This document shows, piece after piece, positions 18,042 to 27,083 of a stretch of DNA of 64,000 nucleotides. The notes below the pieces were generated by a model. It saw nothing but the letters and a program-made list of their open reading frames with translations, did no database searches and was not told the origin of the DNA. Position numbers and translations under genes: made by a program. The first letter of the stretch is position 1; every line of letters begins with the position of its first letter. The stretch covers positions 1,798,001 through 1,862,000 of the forward strand of contig JAHBZM010000001.1 of assembly GCA_019635435.1 (NCBI GenBank), read 5' to 3'. This DNA comes from Ramlibacter sp. Its GTDB lineage: Bacteria; Pseudomonadota; Gammaproteobacteria; Burkholderiales; Burkholderiaceae_C.

Positions 18042-20846
18042 TCATTTCGTGGCTTCGAGTTGGCGCAACTCGAACGCTGCCGCAACGTGTTCGGTGTAGA
18101 GCAGGATGCCCTGGCCCCGCGTCTTCCTGAAGTACTCGGCTGCCCTGGCGTTGTCGCCCTGCATCCGGTACCACTGACCCGCGTAGAAGTAGCCCTCGGC
18201 CAGACCCATGACACGGTCGTCCCCGTTCTTTTTCTCGACGGCGGCCAGCGCCTCGGCCGGTGTCAGCAGCCCGTGCAGCATGGCCAGGGCGGGGCGAGGC
18301 CATTCGCCTTGGGGATTGAGGGCCGCGAATTGTCGTTGTTCCGGGGTGGGCGTGATGCCCGCCCGGCTCTGGGCCCACACCCGCCACATTTCGGCGTAGA
18401 GCCGCAGGTCCTGATCGCCGCCGGCGTCTGCTCCGGCCTTGCGGAAATCCTCGGCGGCCGAGGCAAACTGCCCGGCGTAAAAGCGGGAATGGCCGCGCAG
18501 GTAGTAGGTGCGCGCCTCCTCGGGCGCCAGAGAGATGGCCTGGCTCAGATCGCCGATCGACTTGACGAAATCGCCGCCCGCAAAGTTGATCGTGCCCCGG
18601 CAGGCGTAGGCCCGCGCAAAGTTGGGCGATGTCTTGACGGCTTTCTCTGCGTCCTTCAGGCCTTCGGCAGGCTTGCCGAGATCGGACAAGGCTTCGGCCC
18701 GGTTGCAATAGGCTTCAGCCAGGTCCTCACCGCTCAGGCGGCCACTGTCGATGCCCTTGCTGACTTTCTCGATCCGGTCTGTCAGCTGTGACTCCATCAT
18801 TTGCTGCAGTGTTTTGGCACCCAGGCCCAGGAAACCGCTGGCTTTGACTTCGTCGCGCTCGACCACGTAAACGCCCCTGTCCAGGTCGTAGACCTTGCGC
18901 ACCGCCGCCATGAAGGCACTGGTACGGCTGGCTTCCACCGGCCTGCCCGGCAGGACCAGCTCAAATGACGTGGCTGCGCGGTTGCCCCTGAAGCTGCGGG
19001 TCATGGTGAACTCGAAGGCGTCGTCGCGTACGGAGCGGGTTTCCGGGTCGGTGACCTTGGCCACTTCCGGGGGGAACTCGACTTCCACCGAGTACTTGTT
19101 GACGCCGGCTGAAGGCATGTCGTAGGGCTGGCTGCGGTTGGCTGAAGGGGGCAAGGCGATCAGTCCCTGGAAATTGGAGGCGGCGTACTTGAGAAACCAG
19201 CCCGGGCCCACGCTGGGCGCCATCTTGGGCGCCTTCATGCGCAGCTCAAGCGTCAGCGTGTTGTTGATCCGGTCATCCTTGACCACGGGGGAGGCCACGT
19301 GCTGGATACCCGGGTAGCGCCGCTCATAGTTTTCGAGAGATCCTTTTTCCAGTGTGCTGGCCGGAATCGAAGCAAAGAGTTCCCGGCGGGTTTCTGCCTC
19401 GTATCCCGAGTATTTGTGCTGGACGAATACCTCGGCGTCACCGCCGAACTTGGGCAAGGTGATCTTTTCGGCCAGCTCATTGCGCCTGCGGGCTGCGGGG
19501 CTGGGCAAACTGACGATCTCAAACGCAGACGCCTTCGGATCGACGGGCAATACTTCAGCGTCTTCCCAGACTTGGCCCATGGTGGCCAGCGGACCCCACT
19601 GACCCCGGCGGGTGGGGTCGAGAAAATACACCTGGCCATCGACCACGGCGCGCACGATGGCGTGGTCAAAAACATGGGGCGAGGGCAGGCTGCGGCTGAC
19701 ACCGCGAAAACTCCGCGCCGACACCAGCACCGGCCGGGCTTCGATGCCCATGGCCTGCAGCAACTGGATCAGCAGCGCCGACTTGTCCTTGCAGTCGCCA
19801 TAGCGGCGCTCCAGCGTCACATTGGCGGGGGCTGGCCTGTGAGAGCTTTCACCCAGCACCAACGACACGTAGCGGATTTCGTTCTGAACCCAGCTCAGCG
19901 CCGCGGACGCGCGCTCGTCGGACGTGGGCTTGCGGGAGAACTCCGCGACCAGCTCGGCTGCGGCGGGCGTGAGCTTGCCCTCGGCCTTGAACAGGTCACT
20001 GGCCCAGGTGCCCACCTCGTTCCAGCTCTGGAACTCCGAAAACTGGATGTATCTGAACGGGATGAACTCGGAAGGGACCCGTGTTTCAATCTCCGTGGCC
20101 GCGAGGGCGCGGGTCTCCCAGAGCAGGTGGCGCATGTCGCCGCGGACAGACTCCCTGGGCTGGTCCTGTTGCTTGTTCAGGTCGCCAAACATTTTCCAGG
20201 CGATGTTCCGGCTCATCGGGTACAGCATCGACACGCGCCGGTACTCGGTGCGCAGGCTCTGGTCCCAGCTTGCGGACTGGACATACTTGCCGTTCAGCAC
20301 CGGGTTTTGCCCTTCGATGGTGTAGGCCACCTCGAACACATCACCGACCCGCACGTCATCAATGAGCAGCGAGGCACTGATCTGTCCGCTGTAGACACCG
20401 CGCTCCAGGCCCAGTTCGCGCTGCAGAAAGGAAATCCTGGCGGTGGCCAGCTTGTCGATGACCGTGCCAGCGCGCACCAGGCGAAGGGTGTGCAGCTTCA
20501 AGCGCTGATAAGCGGGGTCGAACTCAATGGAATAGCGCCCCAGTTCATTCAGCACGTCAGCCGCGTTGGCCAGCCAGGCGCGGTGCACATGGAAGGCTGG
20601 CACTGCGGCATTGAACTGGGTGTCTGCCAGCAACAAGACCGCCGGGCCCTTGTCCTGCGTGGCGGGAAGCTGGGTCTGGGGCTCCACCCAGGCGGGCAGC
20701 GGCGCGGCCCGCTCGAACTGGCTGGTGGTCAGGCCCACTTCCTTCAGCCCTTCTGGCGGGGTCTGGGCATGGACGAAGGCCACAGACCCCATGGCAACCA
20801 TGCAAATGGCGGCCATGGCAAACCGGATTCTCAAAAAGGCTGGCAT
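18042..20846 (-). CDS. DUF3857 / transglutaminase-like / TPR protein, probably periplasmic
   Basis: The 934-residue precursor has a signal peptide (MPAFLRIRFAMAAICMVAMGSVAFVHAQ), a DUF3857 domain (about 85-270) and a transglutaminase-like core. Catalytic Cys352 lies in RRYGDCKDKSALL, His395 in HVFDHAIV and Asp410 in YFLDPTR, so the Cys-His-Asp triad is intact. From about residue 700 the protein is made of TPR units (for example AEAYCNRAEALSDLGKPAEGLKDAEKAV). Such proteins are thought to act as exported proteases or cross-linking enzymes in the envelope. The start at 20846 has an AGGGAAAACGC site. It follows the M50 peptidase gene on the same strand, 249 bp away. Confidence 0.82.
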   Translation of the reverse strand: MPAFLRIRFAMAAICMVAMGSVAFVHAQTPPEGLKEVGLTTSQFERAAPLPAWVEPQTQLPATQDKGPAVLLLADTQFNAAVPAFHVHRAWLANAADVLNELGRYSIEFDPAYQRLKLHTLRLVRAGTVIDKLATARISFLQRELGLERGVYSGQISASLLIDDVRVGDVFEVAYTIEGQNPVLNGKYVQSASWDQSLRTEYRRVSMLYPMSRNIAWKMFGDLNKQQDQPRESVRGDMRHLLWETRALAATEIETRVPSEFIPFRYIQFSEFQSWNEVGTWASDLFKAEGKLTPAAAELVAEFSRKPTSDERASAALSWVQNEIRYVSLVLGESSHRPAPANVTLERRYGDCKDKSALLIQLLQAMGIEARPVLVSARSFRGVSRSLPSPHVFDHAIVRAVVDGQVYFLDPTRRGQWGPLATMGQVWEDAEVLPVDPKASAFEIVSLPSPAARRRNELAEKITLPKFGGDAEVFVQHKYSGYEAETRRELFASIPASTLEKGSLENYERRYPGIQHVASPVVKDDRINNTLTLELRMKAPKMAPSVGPGWFLKYAASNFQGLIALPPSANRSQPYDMPSAGVNKYSVEVEFPPEVAKVTDPETRSVRDDAFEFTMTRSFRGNRAATSFELVLPGRPVEASRTSAFMAAVRKVYDLDRGVYVVERDEVKASGFLGLGAKTLQQMMESQLTDRIEKVSKGIDSGRLSGEDLAEAYCNRAEALSDLGKPAEGLKDAEKAVKTSPNFARAYACRGTINFAGGDFVKSIGDLSQAISLAPEEARTYYLRGHSRFYAGQFASAAEDFRKAGADAGGDQDLRLYAEMWRVWAQSRAGITPTPEQRQFAALNPQGEWPRPALAMLHGLLTPAEALAAVEKKNGDDRVMGLAEGYFYAGQWYRMQGDNARAAEYFRKTRGQGILLYTEHVAAAFELRQLEATK

Positions 20847-21095
20847 GCGTTTTCCCTGAATTGCTGTTGATGCTTTGGGCCCGGGCCGACGCATCGGCAC
20901 GGCGCGCAAAGGAGTTTATCCGGGCGGCCAAATCGGGAGCTTTTGACGCGCAGCCTGACGCCCGCCGCGCGGCACTGGTCGCCTACAACGTCTGCCGATA
21001 GCGCGCCAGCATCTGCTCTTGCGTTTCAAACACGTGTCGGGCGACACCTTGCCGGCGACCTGGTCGCGCAGCATTTCACCCTTGCCGGGCGCGCT
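20847..21095. other. Gap between M50 peptidase and DUF3857 genes, with a possible coding remnant
   Basis: No intact gene is seen in this gap. On the minus strand the sequence just after the M50 stop stays open in the same frame (GEMLRDQVAGKVSP). In a neighbouring frame it then reads ARHVFETQEQMLARYRQTL before a TAG at about 20986-20988. This looks like the 3' end of a former gene or of a longer M50 protein broken by a stop and a frameshift. I cannot assign it. Confidence 0.3.
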
Positions 21096-23888
21096 CTAGG
21101 TGCGCGGGCACAGCCCTGCGGAGCGTGCCGCATCCGCTCGCGCGGCGTGTTGCAGCCGCCGCCAGGTCTCGGAGTCTGGCGCTCTGCAATACCGAGCCTG
21201 GAAGCCCCTGCCCTGAGGGCCCGCGCGAACCTGAGCGATTGCCGCACGCGCTTCACTTTCCATCGATGCATCGCGCACCGCGCGGGCAACGATCAATCGG
21301 TCCACCTCGTGCAAAAGATTGGGCCCCCTGCCGTTGGTGGTGCGGCTGTCTTCGTAGCGGCGCCAGGCCCGCTCCAGCGACGCTGCGTCGCTTTGCTGAA
21401 GTTGGGCCCACACCCAGGCCTCGTGAACCTGCCGGTTGGGATACTGCCAACTGTTGGACACCCGCCTGGGAACCCGGGCCGCGGCCGTCTGGAGCAACTG
21501 CGAAGCCTCGCTGACGCGCCCCCGGTCGATCAGAAACCACGCCAGATCGGTCTCCGCGCTGGTCCGCGAGACCCGTGCGTTCAGGGCCTGCATGCTGCGG
21601 TCGGCCTGCGGTGGCAGCGCTTGCGCGTCGATTCTGCGGCGCAGCTCCGCCTCGGCTTGCGGAAACTGGTTGCTCTCGTGGTAAGCCCGGGCCAGCGAGA
21701 GCCGGGCACTGTCGACCATGTGGGGCTCTACGCGCGCGGCGTCGTAGTGCACAAGCACTTGTTCCCTCAGGGTGACCCGTTCGTGGGCCGGCAGCTCATG
21801 CAGGTAGGCCAGCCGTTCCTTGGCTCGCGCCAGCAGCAGCTGGGCACGGCTGGCTGAGCTGCCCTGAAGTTCCTGCACCAACTGCCGCAGGCGCAGGTCG
21901 CCCTGCGGCCCGCTTTCGGAGTCTGCGGTGAGCAGCAAGGCCTGCGCACGGTCAATGTCTCCGGGCTCGCGTTCCTGCGCCAGGGCCCATGCCGAGCGCG
22001 CGTACCGGCTGCGCCGCTCCCCGTCGTCGCGCGACTCGGCCTGCTCAGCGGCCTGCAAGAGCACCTGCAGGCGCTGCGGTGGGGGCACGGTTTCAATGCG
22101 GTCAGCCTGCACGATCCAGTCGGGCTCGGGGGCCGCGGGTTGGGCGCGCCCGGGTGTGGGGTCTACATCGTCGGGCACATAGGATGGGTGCAGCCCGGCG
22201 GTCAGGGCCACGGACGTCCAACCGCCGGGGAATGCCTGCACGGCCAGCCCGATGGGCGCCGCCAGCACCAGCAGGTAGATGGCCATTCCGGTAATGGCCT
22301 CCAGCGCACGGGGCCGCCGGCCCTGCAACTCAGGCAAAAGCGCTGCCACCACGTTGATGCGCTGCGCCCCGTTCCATCGCGCAAAGGCGGGCCGCTGCAG
22401 TGCCGCAAAGACATGCTCCATCGCTTCGCGCTGGCCCAGCGTTTCGCCGGGCTGGCGCACGATCGCGCGGTCCACCCTCATCACGCGCCATTGGTGCGGC
22501 AGGCTCAGCCCCACCAGTGCGCCGACGATCTGCAGAACCGGGTCGCTGGTGGAAATGCCCATGGCCAGCAACGCCAGCACACCCAGCACAGCAAAGACGA
22601 AGCGCGCCGTTGGCAGCCTGGCGAACAGGAAAGTTTCCACCACCCGCCCGCCGTCCAGCGGGGTGATGGGCAGCAGATTGAGATAGTTGATCACCAGGCA
22701 GGCCACCAGGAGCTCGAGGAACCATGGCGGTGGAACGAACCAGCCGCCCATCATGCCCAACAGGCCGGCCACGGCGAGTGCGATGCCAGGCAGCGGCCCG
22801 GCCAGGTAGACCAGCAACTTTTCCCACGGGCCTGCTGACGGCTTTTCACCACTGGCCAGGCCGCCCAGCCCGGGGACGAAAAATACCGAGAGGTTGCCAT
22901 ACCCGGAGAGCTTCATCGCGAGGAAATGGCCGCCCTCGTGCAAGGCGATCACCGCCAACAGGATGGGCAGGAATGTCCAGCTGATCCACAGGCTCCCGAT
23001 CCCCAGGAAGAGCAGGGCGCTCAGCGAAAAAATCTGCCACTTGCGCCTCCCCGACCAGCGCAGCGAGCGCTGTAGCGCAAGGTGCTTCTCGTATTGCGCG
23101 ACGTCTGTCTCCAGCCTGGCAACGGCCGTCAAACCGGCGCCAGCGGGTAGTTCAACGGCGGGAGGGCTGGGGGGCCGCATTGCATGGGCCCGCGCCACGC
23201 GCCGCTGCCCGAGGTTCCACCGGATGGCATAGCGAACGGCCGCGCGCAGGTTCATGTACCAGTGCTCACCGTCGCGGTGCACGAGGCCCAGGCGCTGGCC
23301 GTGCGGCAGCAAGGTCTCGGTCATTTCCTGGTCGGCGCGGAGGAACGTGTCGCCATCGGTCAGGATGGTGCCCTTCAACTGGGCCAGCCGGGCCTGGTGA
23401 AATGCCCATGACTCCTGCCAGTTAGGCAGATACCGGTCCTGCAGGTCTGCGTTTGGGGGCGGGATGATGGACTCGTGCGCCCTGCAGTTGGTGGTCATGA
23501 GGGCAGGACACCCCTGCACCAGCGAAGTGAAGGCGACGCGGTACAAGTCGGGGTCGCTCGGCAGGCTCGGCCTGCTCACGTGCGCATGCGTGCGGCCGTC
23601 CGCGTGCTGGTACGCATCCGTGAACTCCAGGGTGTCGCCCTGGGCGACCGCGAACGACTCCTGCGCCGTGCTCAACCGGTACCGGAAGCCCAATGCCTCC
23701 AGTTCTGGCCGTGCAGCATCGAGAGCGGCGCGGATTTCGGGCGGGATCGCGTCGCGCGGAACGATGCGCAGGGTGGGCGAGCGCAGCGCAATTCGGGCCA
23801 GGCGCACGGTAGCCACCAGTATCGCCATGGCCAGGACGGCAGGCACGCCGAAAACCAGCGCCATCAGCCCGTTCACGATCAGATCCAT
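21096..23888 (-). CDS. Site-2-protease-like M50 membrane metallopeptidase with TPR-rich C-terminus
   Basis: The 930-residue membrane protein carries the zinc motif HEGGH (317-321) in a membrane segment and the second metal motif NLLPITPLDGGR (about 405-416), the two signatures of M50/S2P intramembrane proteases. An N-terminal membrane segment is followed by a ~250-residue soluble domain, and the C-terminal ~370 residues are soluble and helical with TPR-like repeats (SRYARSAWALAQER, LSLARAYHESNQFPQAEAEL). No PDZ domain is seen, unlike RseP. It may cleave membrane-anchored regulators, and the TPR part may recruit substrates. ATG 23888 has a GAGGGAG site. The DUF3857 gene downstream may be functionally linked. 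Confidence 0.78.
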   Translation of the reverse strand: MDLIVNGLMALVFGVPAVLAMAILVATVRLARIALRSPTLRIVPRDAIPPEIRAALDAARPELEALGFRYRLSTAQESFAVAQGDTLEFTDAYQHADGRTHAHVSRPSLPSDPDLYRVAFTSLVQGCPALMTTNCRAHESIIPPPNADLQDRYLPNWQESWAFHQARLAQLKGTILTDGDTFLRADQEMTETLLPHGQRLGLVHRDGEHWYMNLRAAVRYAIRWNLGQRRVARAHAMRPPSPPAVELPAGAGLTAVARLETDVAQYEKHLALQRSLRWSGRRKWQIFSLSALLFLGIGSLWISWTFLPILLAVIALHEGGHFLAMKLSGYGNLSVFFVPGLGGLASGEKPSAGPWEKLLVYLAGPLPGIALAVAGLLGMMGGWFVPPPWFLELLVACLVINYLNLLPITPLDGGRVVETFLFARLPTARFVFAVLGVLALLAMGISTSDPVLQIVGALVGLSLPHQWRVMRVDRAIVRQPGETLGQREAMEHVFAALQRPAFARWNGAQRINVVAALLPELQGRRPRALEAITGMAIYLLVLAAPIGLAVQAFPGGWTSVALTAGLHPSYVPDDVDPTPGRAQPAAPEPDWIVQADRIETVPPPQRLQVLLQAAEQAESRDDGERRSRYARSAWALAQEREPGDIDRAQALLLTADSESGPQGDLRLRQLVQELQGSSASRAQLLLARAKERLAYLHELPAHERVTLREQVLVHYDAARVEPHMVDSARLSLARAYHESNQFPQAEAELRRRIDAQALPPQADRSMQALNARVSRTSAETDLAWFLIDRGRVSEASQLLQTAAARVPRRVSNSWQYPNRQVHEAWVWAQLQQSDAASLERAWRRYEDSRTTNGRGPNLLHEVDRLIVARAVRDASMESEARAAIAQVRAGPQGRGFQARYCRAPDSETWRRLQHAARADAARSAGLCPRT

Positions 23889-24010
23889 CAATTTCTCCCT
23901 CGTTGATTTTGTAGGCGGGATGTTATAGCGCCGCGGGACGGGGACGGGGACGGGGCTTGGACAAATGCGTGGCCGATGCCCGCGGCGCCCCTGCCCATAT
24001 CATTTCCCTC

Positions 24011-24184
24011 TTGTGCTCCAACTACGTCCCCGTCACCCAGTCCGACCGGCTGCTCAGCTTCTTTGGTGTGCACCGCGACGCGCGGACCGAGCCGCCCATT
24101 GACGTGTGGCCCACCGGGCTGGCGCCGTTCATCCGGCTGCGCGCCCCGGGCGGCCAAGTCAGGCCTGCGCTCACCGCCGCTTGA
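24011..24184 (+). pseudogene. 5' fragment of an SRAP (YedK/HMCES-like) gene
   Basis: From the codon before Cys the frame reads CSNYVPVTQSDRLLSFFGV and then RTEPPIDVWPTGLAPFIRLR, which is the start of SOS-response-associated peptidases. The catalytic cysteine is normally residue 2. The initiator here is TTG instead of ATG. Similarity stops at about 24150 and the frame ends shortly after at a TGA, so only about 50 of some 220 residues remain. The break coincides with the 3' end of the IQM-like gene on the other strand. A short GGACGG tandem (three units, 23936-23953) lies upstream. Confidence 0.65.
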
Positions 24185-25220
24185 GCGGCGGGCGCTGCGA
24201 CAGCAGCCAGGCGATGAACTTCTTGCGGCCCTTGCTGTACAGGATGTTGCCGTGGACCATGCCGTCGGACACGTTGGCGCCGATGGAATACGACTCGCAG
24301 TCAACGCCCACGCGGCTGAGGCTGTCCATCACCGCCAGCAGGCATTCGGGCGCCGGCGTGTAGTGGCCGCTGTTGTTGTTGATGCTCACCAGCTTGCCGT
24401 GCGACACCTCAAGCTCCCCCGCGCAGGCCACCTCGTCGCCTGCCAGGAACGACGAGTGGTGGAACCCCACCAGCTCGGTGCGGGGGCCGCGCACGCTGCC
24501 GCCATAGTTCTGCGCCAGCTTGTGCGTGTTGTTGACCGAGATGCCGCCAAAGGTGTACAGGTCGAACACCCCGCCGTCCTTGTATTCGGTGGACATGTCG
24601 GCCGCGTAGAGGGTGCCGTCGACCGACATCGCGTAGAGGAAGCGGTTGGTGATCTCGCCCAGCGGCCCCATGGCCCGGCCCGCCGTGCTGAAGTCCTGCT
24701 TGATGACCTTGCGCGCGCCCGTGGTGTCCATGGCCCGATTGCGGTACATCAAGTTGCCGCCCGTGATGTGCACTTTGTAGGGCGCGCGCTCGGCCTCGCT
24801 GCGCAGGTAGCGCACCCGCTGCGGCATGGCCGGGTCGGGGCGGCAGGCGGGCGGAATGTGCTGCCCCATGCGCAGGTGCACCGAGATCAGGTCGCTGGCG
24901 TCGGTGTCTTCGTCGGCGTGGCCCGCGCACATGACCACCGCGCCCTCGGTCCTGGCCACCGTGGGGGGCCGCGGATGCATCACCGCCCGCAGCGTTGCGG
25001 CCAGGGCCTCCAGCTCCGGCGAGAGGGGTGTGTAGTTGCTGGCCGCATAGTTGGAGCCCGGCTGCGCGGCGCCTGAGCCCGAGGTGTAGGCAGCGTAAGA
25101 CGAATACGCCGACGGATCGGCCAGCACCATCGCGCCGCCCTGCAGCAGCGCCGCCCCCGAGCTGATGGGCGCGATGATGCCATGTGATCCTGACGGCGCG
25201 AAGGCCCCGCCGCTGGCCAT
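24171..25220 (-). CDS. SGHYxP / IQM-like protein of unknown function
   Basis: The 349-residue frame ends in a distinctive module: GFHHSSFLAGDEVACAGELE, a short Lys/Val segment and INNNSGHYTPAPECLLAVMD. From memory the same HSSFLAG...SGHYxP(T)E arrangement ends the plant IQM (calmodulin-binding IQ-motif) proteins and some eukaryote-like bacterial proteins. No IQ motif is seen here. Earlier parts (YKVHITGGNLMYRN, FLYAMSVDGTLYAADM, FDLYTFGGISVNNTHKL) look folded. No signal peptide is present. The true start is uncertain: the first 30 residues overlap the SDR fragment, and Met31 (25130) is an alternative. The gene lies exactly between two gene fragments, so it was probably acquired. Confidence 0.6.
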   Translation of the reverse strand: MASGGAFAPSGSHGIIAPISSGAALLQGGAMVLADPSAYSSYAAYTSGSGAAQPGSNYAASNYTPLSPELEALAATLRAVMHPRPPTVARTEGAVVMCAGHADEDTDASDLISVHLRMGQHIPPACRPDPAMPQRVRYLRSEAERAPYKVHITGGNLMYRNRAMDTTGARKVIKQDFSTAGRAMGPLGEITNRFLYAMSVDGTLYAADMSTEYKDGGVFDLYTFGGISVNNTHKLAQNYGGSVRGPRTELVGFHHSSFLAGDEVACAGELEVSHGKLVSINNNSGHYTPAPECLLAVMDSLSRVGVDCESYSIGANVSDGMVHGNILYSKGRKKFIAWLLSQRPPLKRR

Positions 25221-25305
25221 TCTGGCCGTGTACCTGGCCAGCGATGCGTCGGGCTACGCGACGGGCGAGCAGTTCTTGATTGACGGCGGGTACACCAAGT
25301 CCTGA
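25198..25305 (+). pseudogene. 3' fragment of a short-chain dehydrogenase (SDR) gene
   Basis: The plus-strand frame reads LAILAVYLASDASGYATGEQ and then FLIDGGYTKS before TGA at 25303. This is the unmistakable C-terminal end of a classical SDR (A-x-YLASD-x(3)-Y-x-TG-x(6)-DGG). Nothing of the Rossmann core or the Ser-Tyr-Lys site is present upstream, where the IQM-like gene begins on the opposite strand. It is therefore the tail of a gene cut by the arrival of that block. Confidence 0.8.
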
Positions 25306-25437
25306 GCGCCAGGCTCAGGCCGTGCACAGCTGGGCCGATTGTGACTGTGCCAAAAAAAGCATCGGGCCGCAGTGACTTTGTTGCCTTGAACGCACCGCGC
25401 GCCGTTGGCTTAATCGCGCCACAGCGAGGACCACGCC

Positions 25438-26064
25438 ATGCACCACCGATTCCTGCACCGTAAAAGCCTGCCCCAGACAATAGGCGAGCTGGCCCGCACG
25501 CCGCTGCGGACCGCGCCCACGCTGTGGACGCTCGACCGGGGCAAGCACCCCGTGCCCTACGCGCGGCCTGCACCCCTGCCCAATCGGGATGAAGACGACA
25601 AGCTTGAACTGGAGGACGTGCGACTGGACGACGGCACCGCGCTGGGCAAGCCGGCCGTGTTTGTGCGCACCGGCGCCAGCACGAGCTGTCTGACCGGTGG
25701 CTATTTGGTGTCGGATGGCTTCCAGGTCTGTGTGGCCGTGATCGGCGCGAGCCCCACCCGGACCTACCTGGTGCATGTGGACACCACTGGCAAGCTGGCC
25801 GTGCAGTTCAAGCACTGGGACCGCAAGATGACCGTGATGATCGTCCACAAGGACAACGCCATCGGCATCGAGCGCATGAAAAAGATCAAGGATTTTTGCG
25901 ACAAGTGGTTCTACAACGGCGCATTGGTCTACAACCTCAGATGGCAGGACAGCACCGGCGTGGTCGTGCACCGCTCCACCTGCATTGCCTATCTGGAGGG
26001 CGACGGCGCGGCTACCGAGGCGCAGAACGCCGCGGCGGTGGACAGTGGAGCGCTGGGCGTCTAG
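25438..26064 (+). CDS. Unknown Cys/His protein, possibly deamidase-like
   Basis: I do not recognise this 208-residue protein with certainty. A segment TGASTSCLTGGYLVSDG with Cys84, followed by TYLVHVDTTGK with His113, recalls the catalytic Ser/Thr-Ser-Cys ... His arrangement of CNF1/CheD-type deamidases and of N-terminal asparagine amidohydrolase. This is an inference from a few residues. The rest (KHWDRKMTVMIVHKDNAIGIERM, FCDKWFYNGALVYNLRW) is a mixed alpha/beta pattern. No signal peptide is visible. It converges on the HNH gene across repeat copy E and probably converged on the beta-lactamase gene before the cassette arrived. Confidence 0.5.
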   Translation: MHHRFLHRKSLPQTIGELARTPLRTAPTLWTLDRGKHPVPYARPAPLPNRDEDDKLELEDVRLDDGTALGKPAVFVRTGASTSCLTGGYLVSDGFQVCVAVIGASPTRTYLVHVDTTGKLAVQFKHWDRKMTVMIVHKDNAIGIERMKKIKDFCDKWFYNGALVYNLRWQDSTGVVVHRSTCIAYLEGDGAATEAQNAAAVDSGALGV

Positions 26065-26137
26065 TCCAATACCGGCGGCCACTGTGCGCTATCAAAAAGT
26101 GAGTAACCGGCCTTGCGCCATCACCCCGGCGCCAGCG
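26063..26137 (+). repeat. Dispersed repeat copy E, left border of the HNH/HepT/MNT cassette
   Basis: These 75 bp are identical to 27800-27874. They comprise the second part of the dispersed repeat (from AGTCCAATACC) and 38 bp beyond it, and the last 17 bp match the 3' coding end of the beta-lactamase gene (27858-27874) including its stop. The copy overlaps the stop codon of the 25438 gene. Confidence 0.9.
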
Positions 26138-26153
26138 GGCGGGTGTGAAAAGC

Positions 26154-27080
26154 CTACCCTTTGTAGACCACGCTGTTGTGCCACTCCAGCGCCGTCAAAT
26201 CAGGACGCTGGTGCAGCAAGGCGGGAAGCGCGAGCTCCTTGCCATGCAATTCGTAATAGTGGCGTCCGTTCTCAAACTCCTGACGGATTCGGGCGCTGAC
26301 TTCGAACCTGAGGTCAGGGCCGACGGTGACATACCCGGCATCGAACAGGCTGTGAATGTCGCGGCGAAACAGGATGCCGTTGGATGCCATATGTGCGCCG
26401 CCTTCGCTGTACGGGCGTATGTGCGCGGCGTCCAGCGCCGGCAAAGTCTTTTCGCCAGTGATAGCGCACCGACGGCGGTACCCATCCGTCACCACCACCC
26501 GGAAAGCGCCTTGGCCAAGGCGAGGGTGGACCAGGTGGGGCGTTCCGTAGCGCTGCGGCATCTCCATGGCTTCCGCGGCCATTGCGGGTGCGGTTGCAAT
26601 TCGGGAAGACACTGCGCGCCACAAACTCAATCCGTCTTCGGCGGCGGTGTCGTAGGTTTTCAGCACCACGATGTTGGGGGACCAGCTACTTGGCACAGGC
26701 AACCAATCACGTTCTTCAAAGAAGAATGGTTGGGTCAGAATTCGGCAGCCGATCTGGAAGTCGCTCCGGTCGTCCGCAATGGCTGGGCGGTACATGAGAA
26801 TTCGCTTGCGCATCTCCGCCAGGGAGCGAACGCCGTTGGAGATGCCAAATGACTCCCACGCCAGACTGACAGGCAAGGGCGTGGAGTATGCGAAGACGCC
26901 ACCGCCGACTATTTTGTTGATAGGCGCGTGGAGCTTGAAAAGGAACAGCTCCCCTGGCTGTAGCGCTCGGAAGTTGTTTCCTGAGGGCGCCCAGAAATTG
27001 ACTTCTTTCAGCAGTGGTTGCTGGCGTAAAAGCGTAAACCATTCAATGTCCGTTACGGCGACAACTAAACGGATCGTCAT
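26154..27080 (-). CDS. HNH restriction-type endonuclease
   Basis: The 308-residue protein has a C-terminal HNH nuclease module: CAITGEKTLPALDAAHIRPY, then GAHMASNGILFRRDIHSLFDAG, with His220, Asn234 and His243 as the HNH residues. The N-terminal half (SGNNFRALQPGELFLFKLHAP, NKIVGGGVFAYSTPLP) resembles a PUA/EVE-like nucleic-acid-reading domain. This build is found in modification-dependent or solitary restriction nucleases. No methylase lies nearby. It is 3 bp downstream of the HepT gene on the same strand, so the three genes of the cassette look like one operon. Confidence 0.82.
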   Translation of the reverse strand: MTIRLVVAVTDIEWFTLLRQQPLLKEVNFWAPSGNNFRALQPGELFLFKLHAPINKIVGGGVFAYSTPLPVSLAWESFGISNGVRSLAEMRKRILMYRPAIADDRSDFQIGCRILTQPFFFEERDWLPVPSSWSPNIVVLKTYDTAAEDGLSLWRAVSSRIATAPAMAAEAMEMPQRYGTPHLVHPRLGQGAFRVVVTDGYRRRCAITGEKTLPALDAAHIRPYSEGGAHMASNGILFRRDIHSLFDAGYVTVGPDLRFEVSARIRQEFENGRHYYELHGKELALPALLHQRPDLTALEWHNSVVYKG

Positions 27081-27083
27081 GGT

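Noticed and set aside
23936..23953. GGACGG tandem units as a possible CRISPR-like or VNTR array
   Set aside because: There are only three 6-bp units with no spacers. It is a simple sequence repeat upstream of the SRAP fragment.
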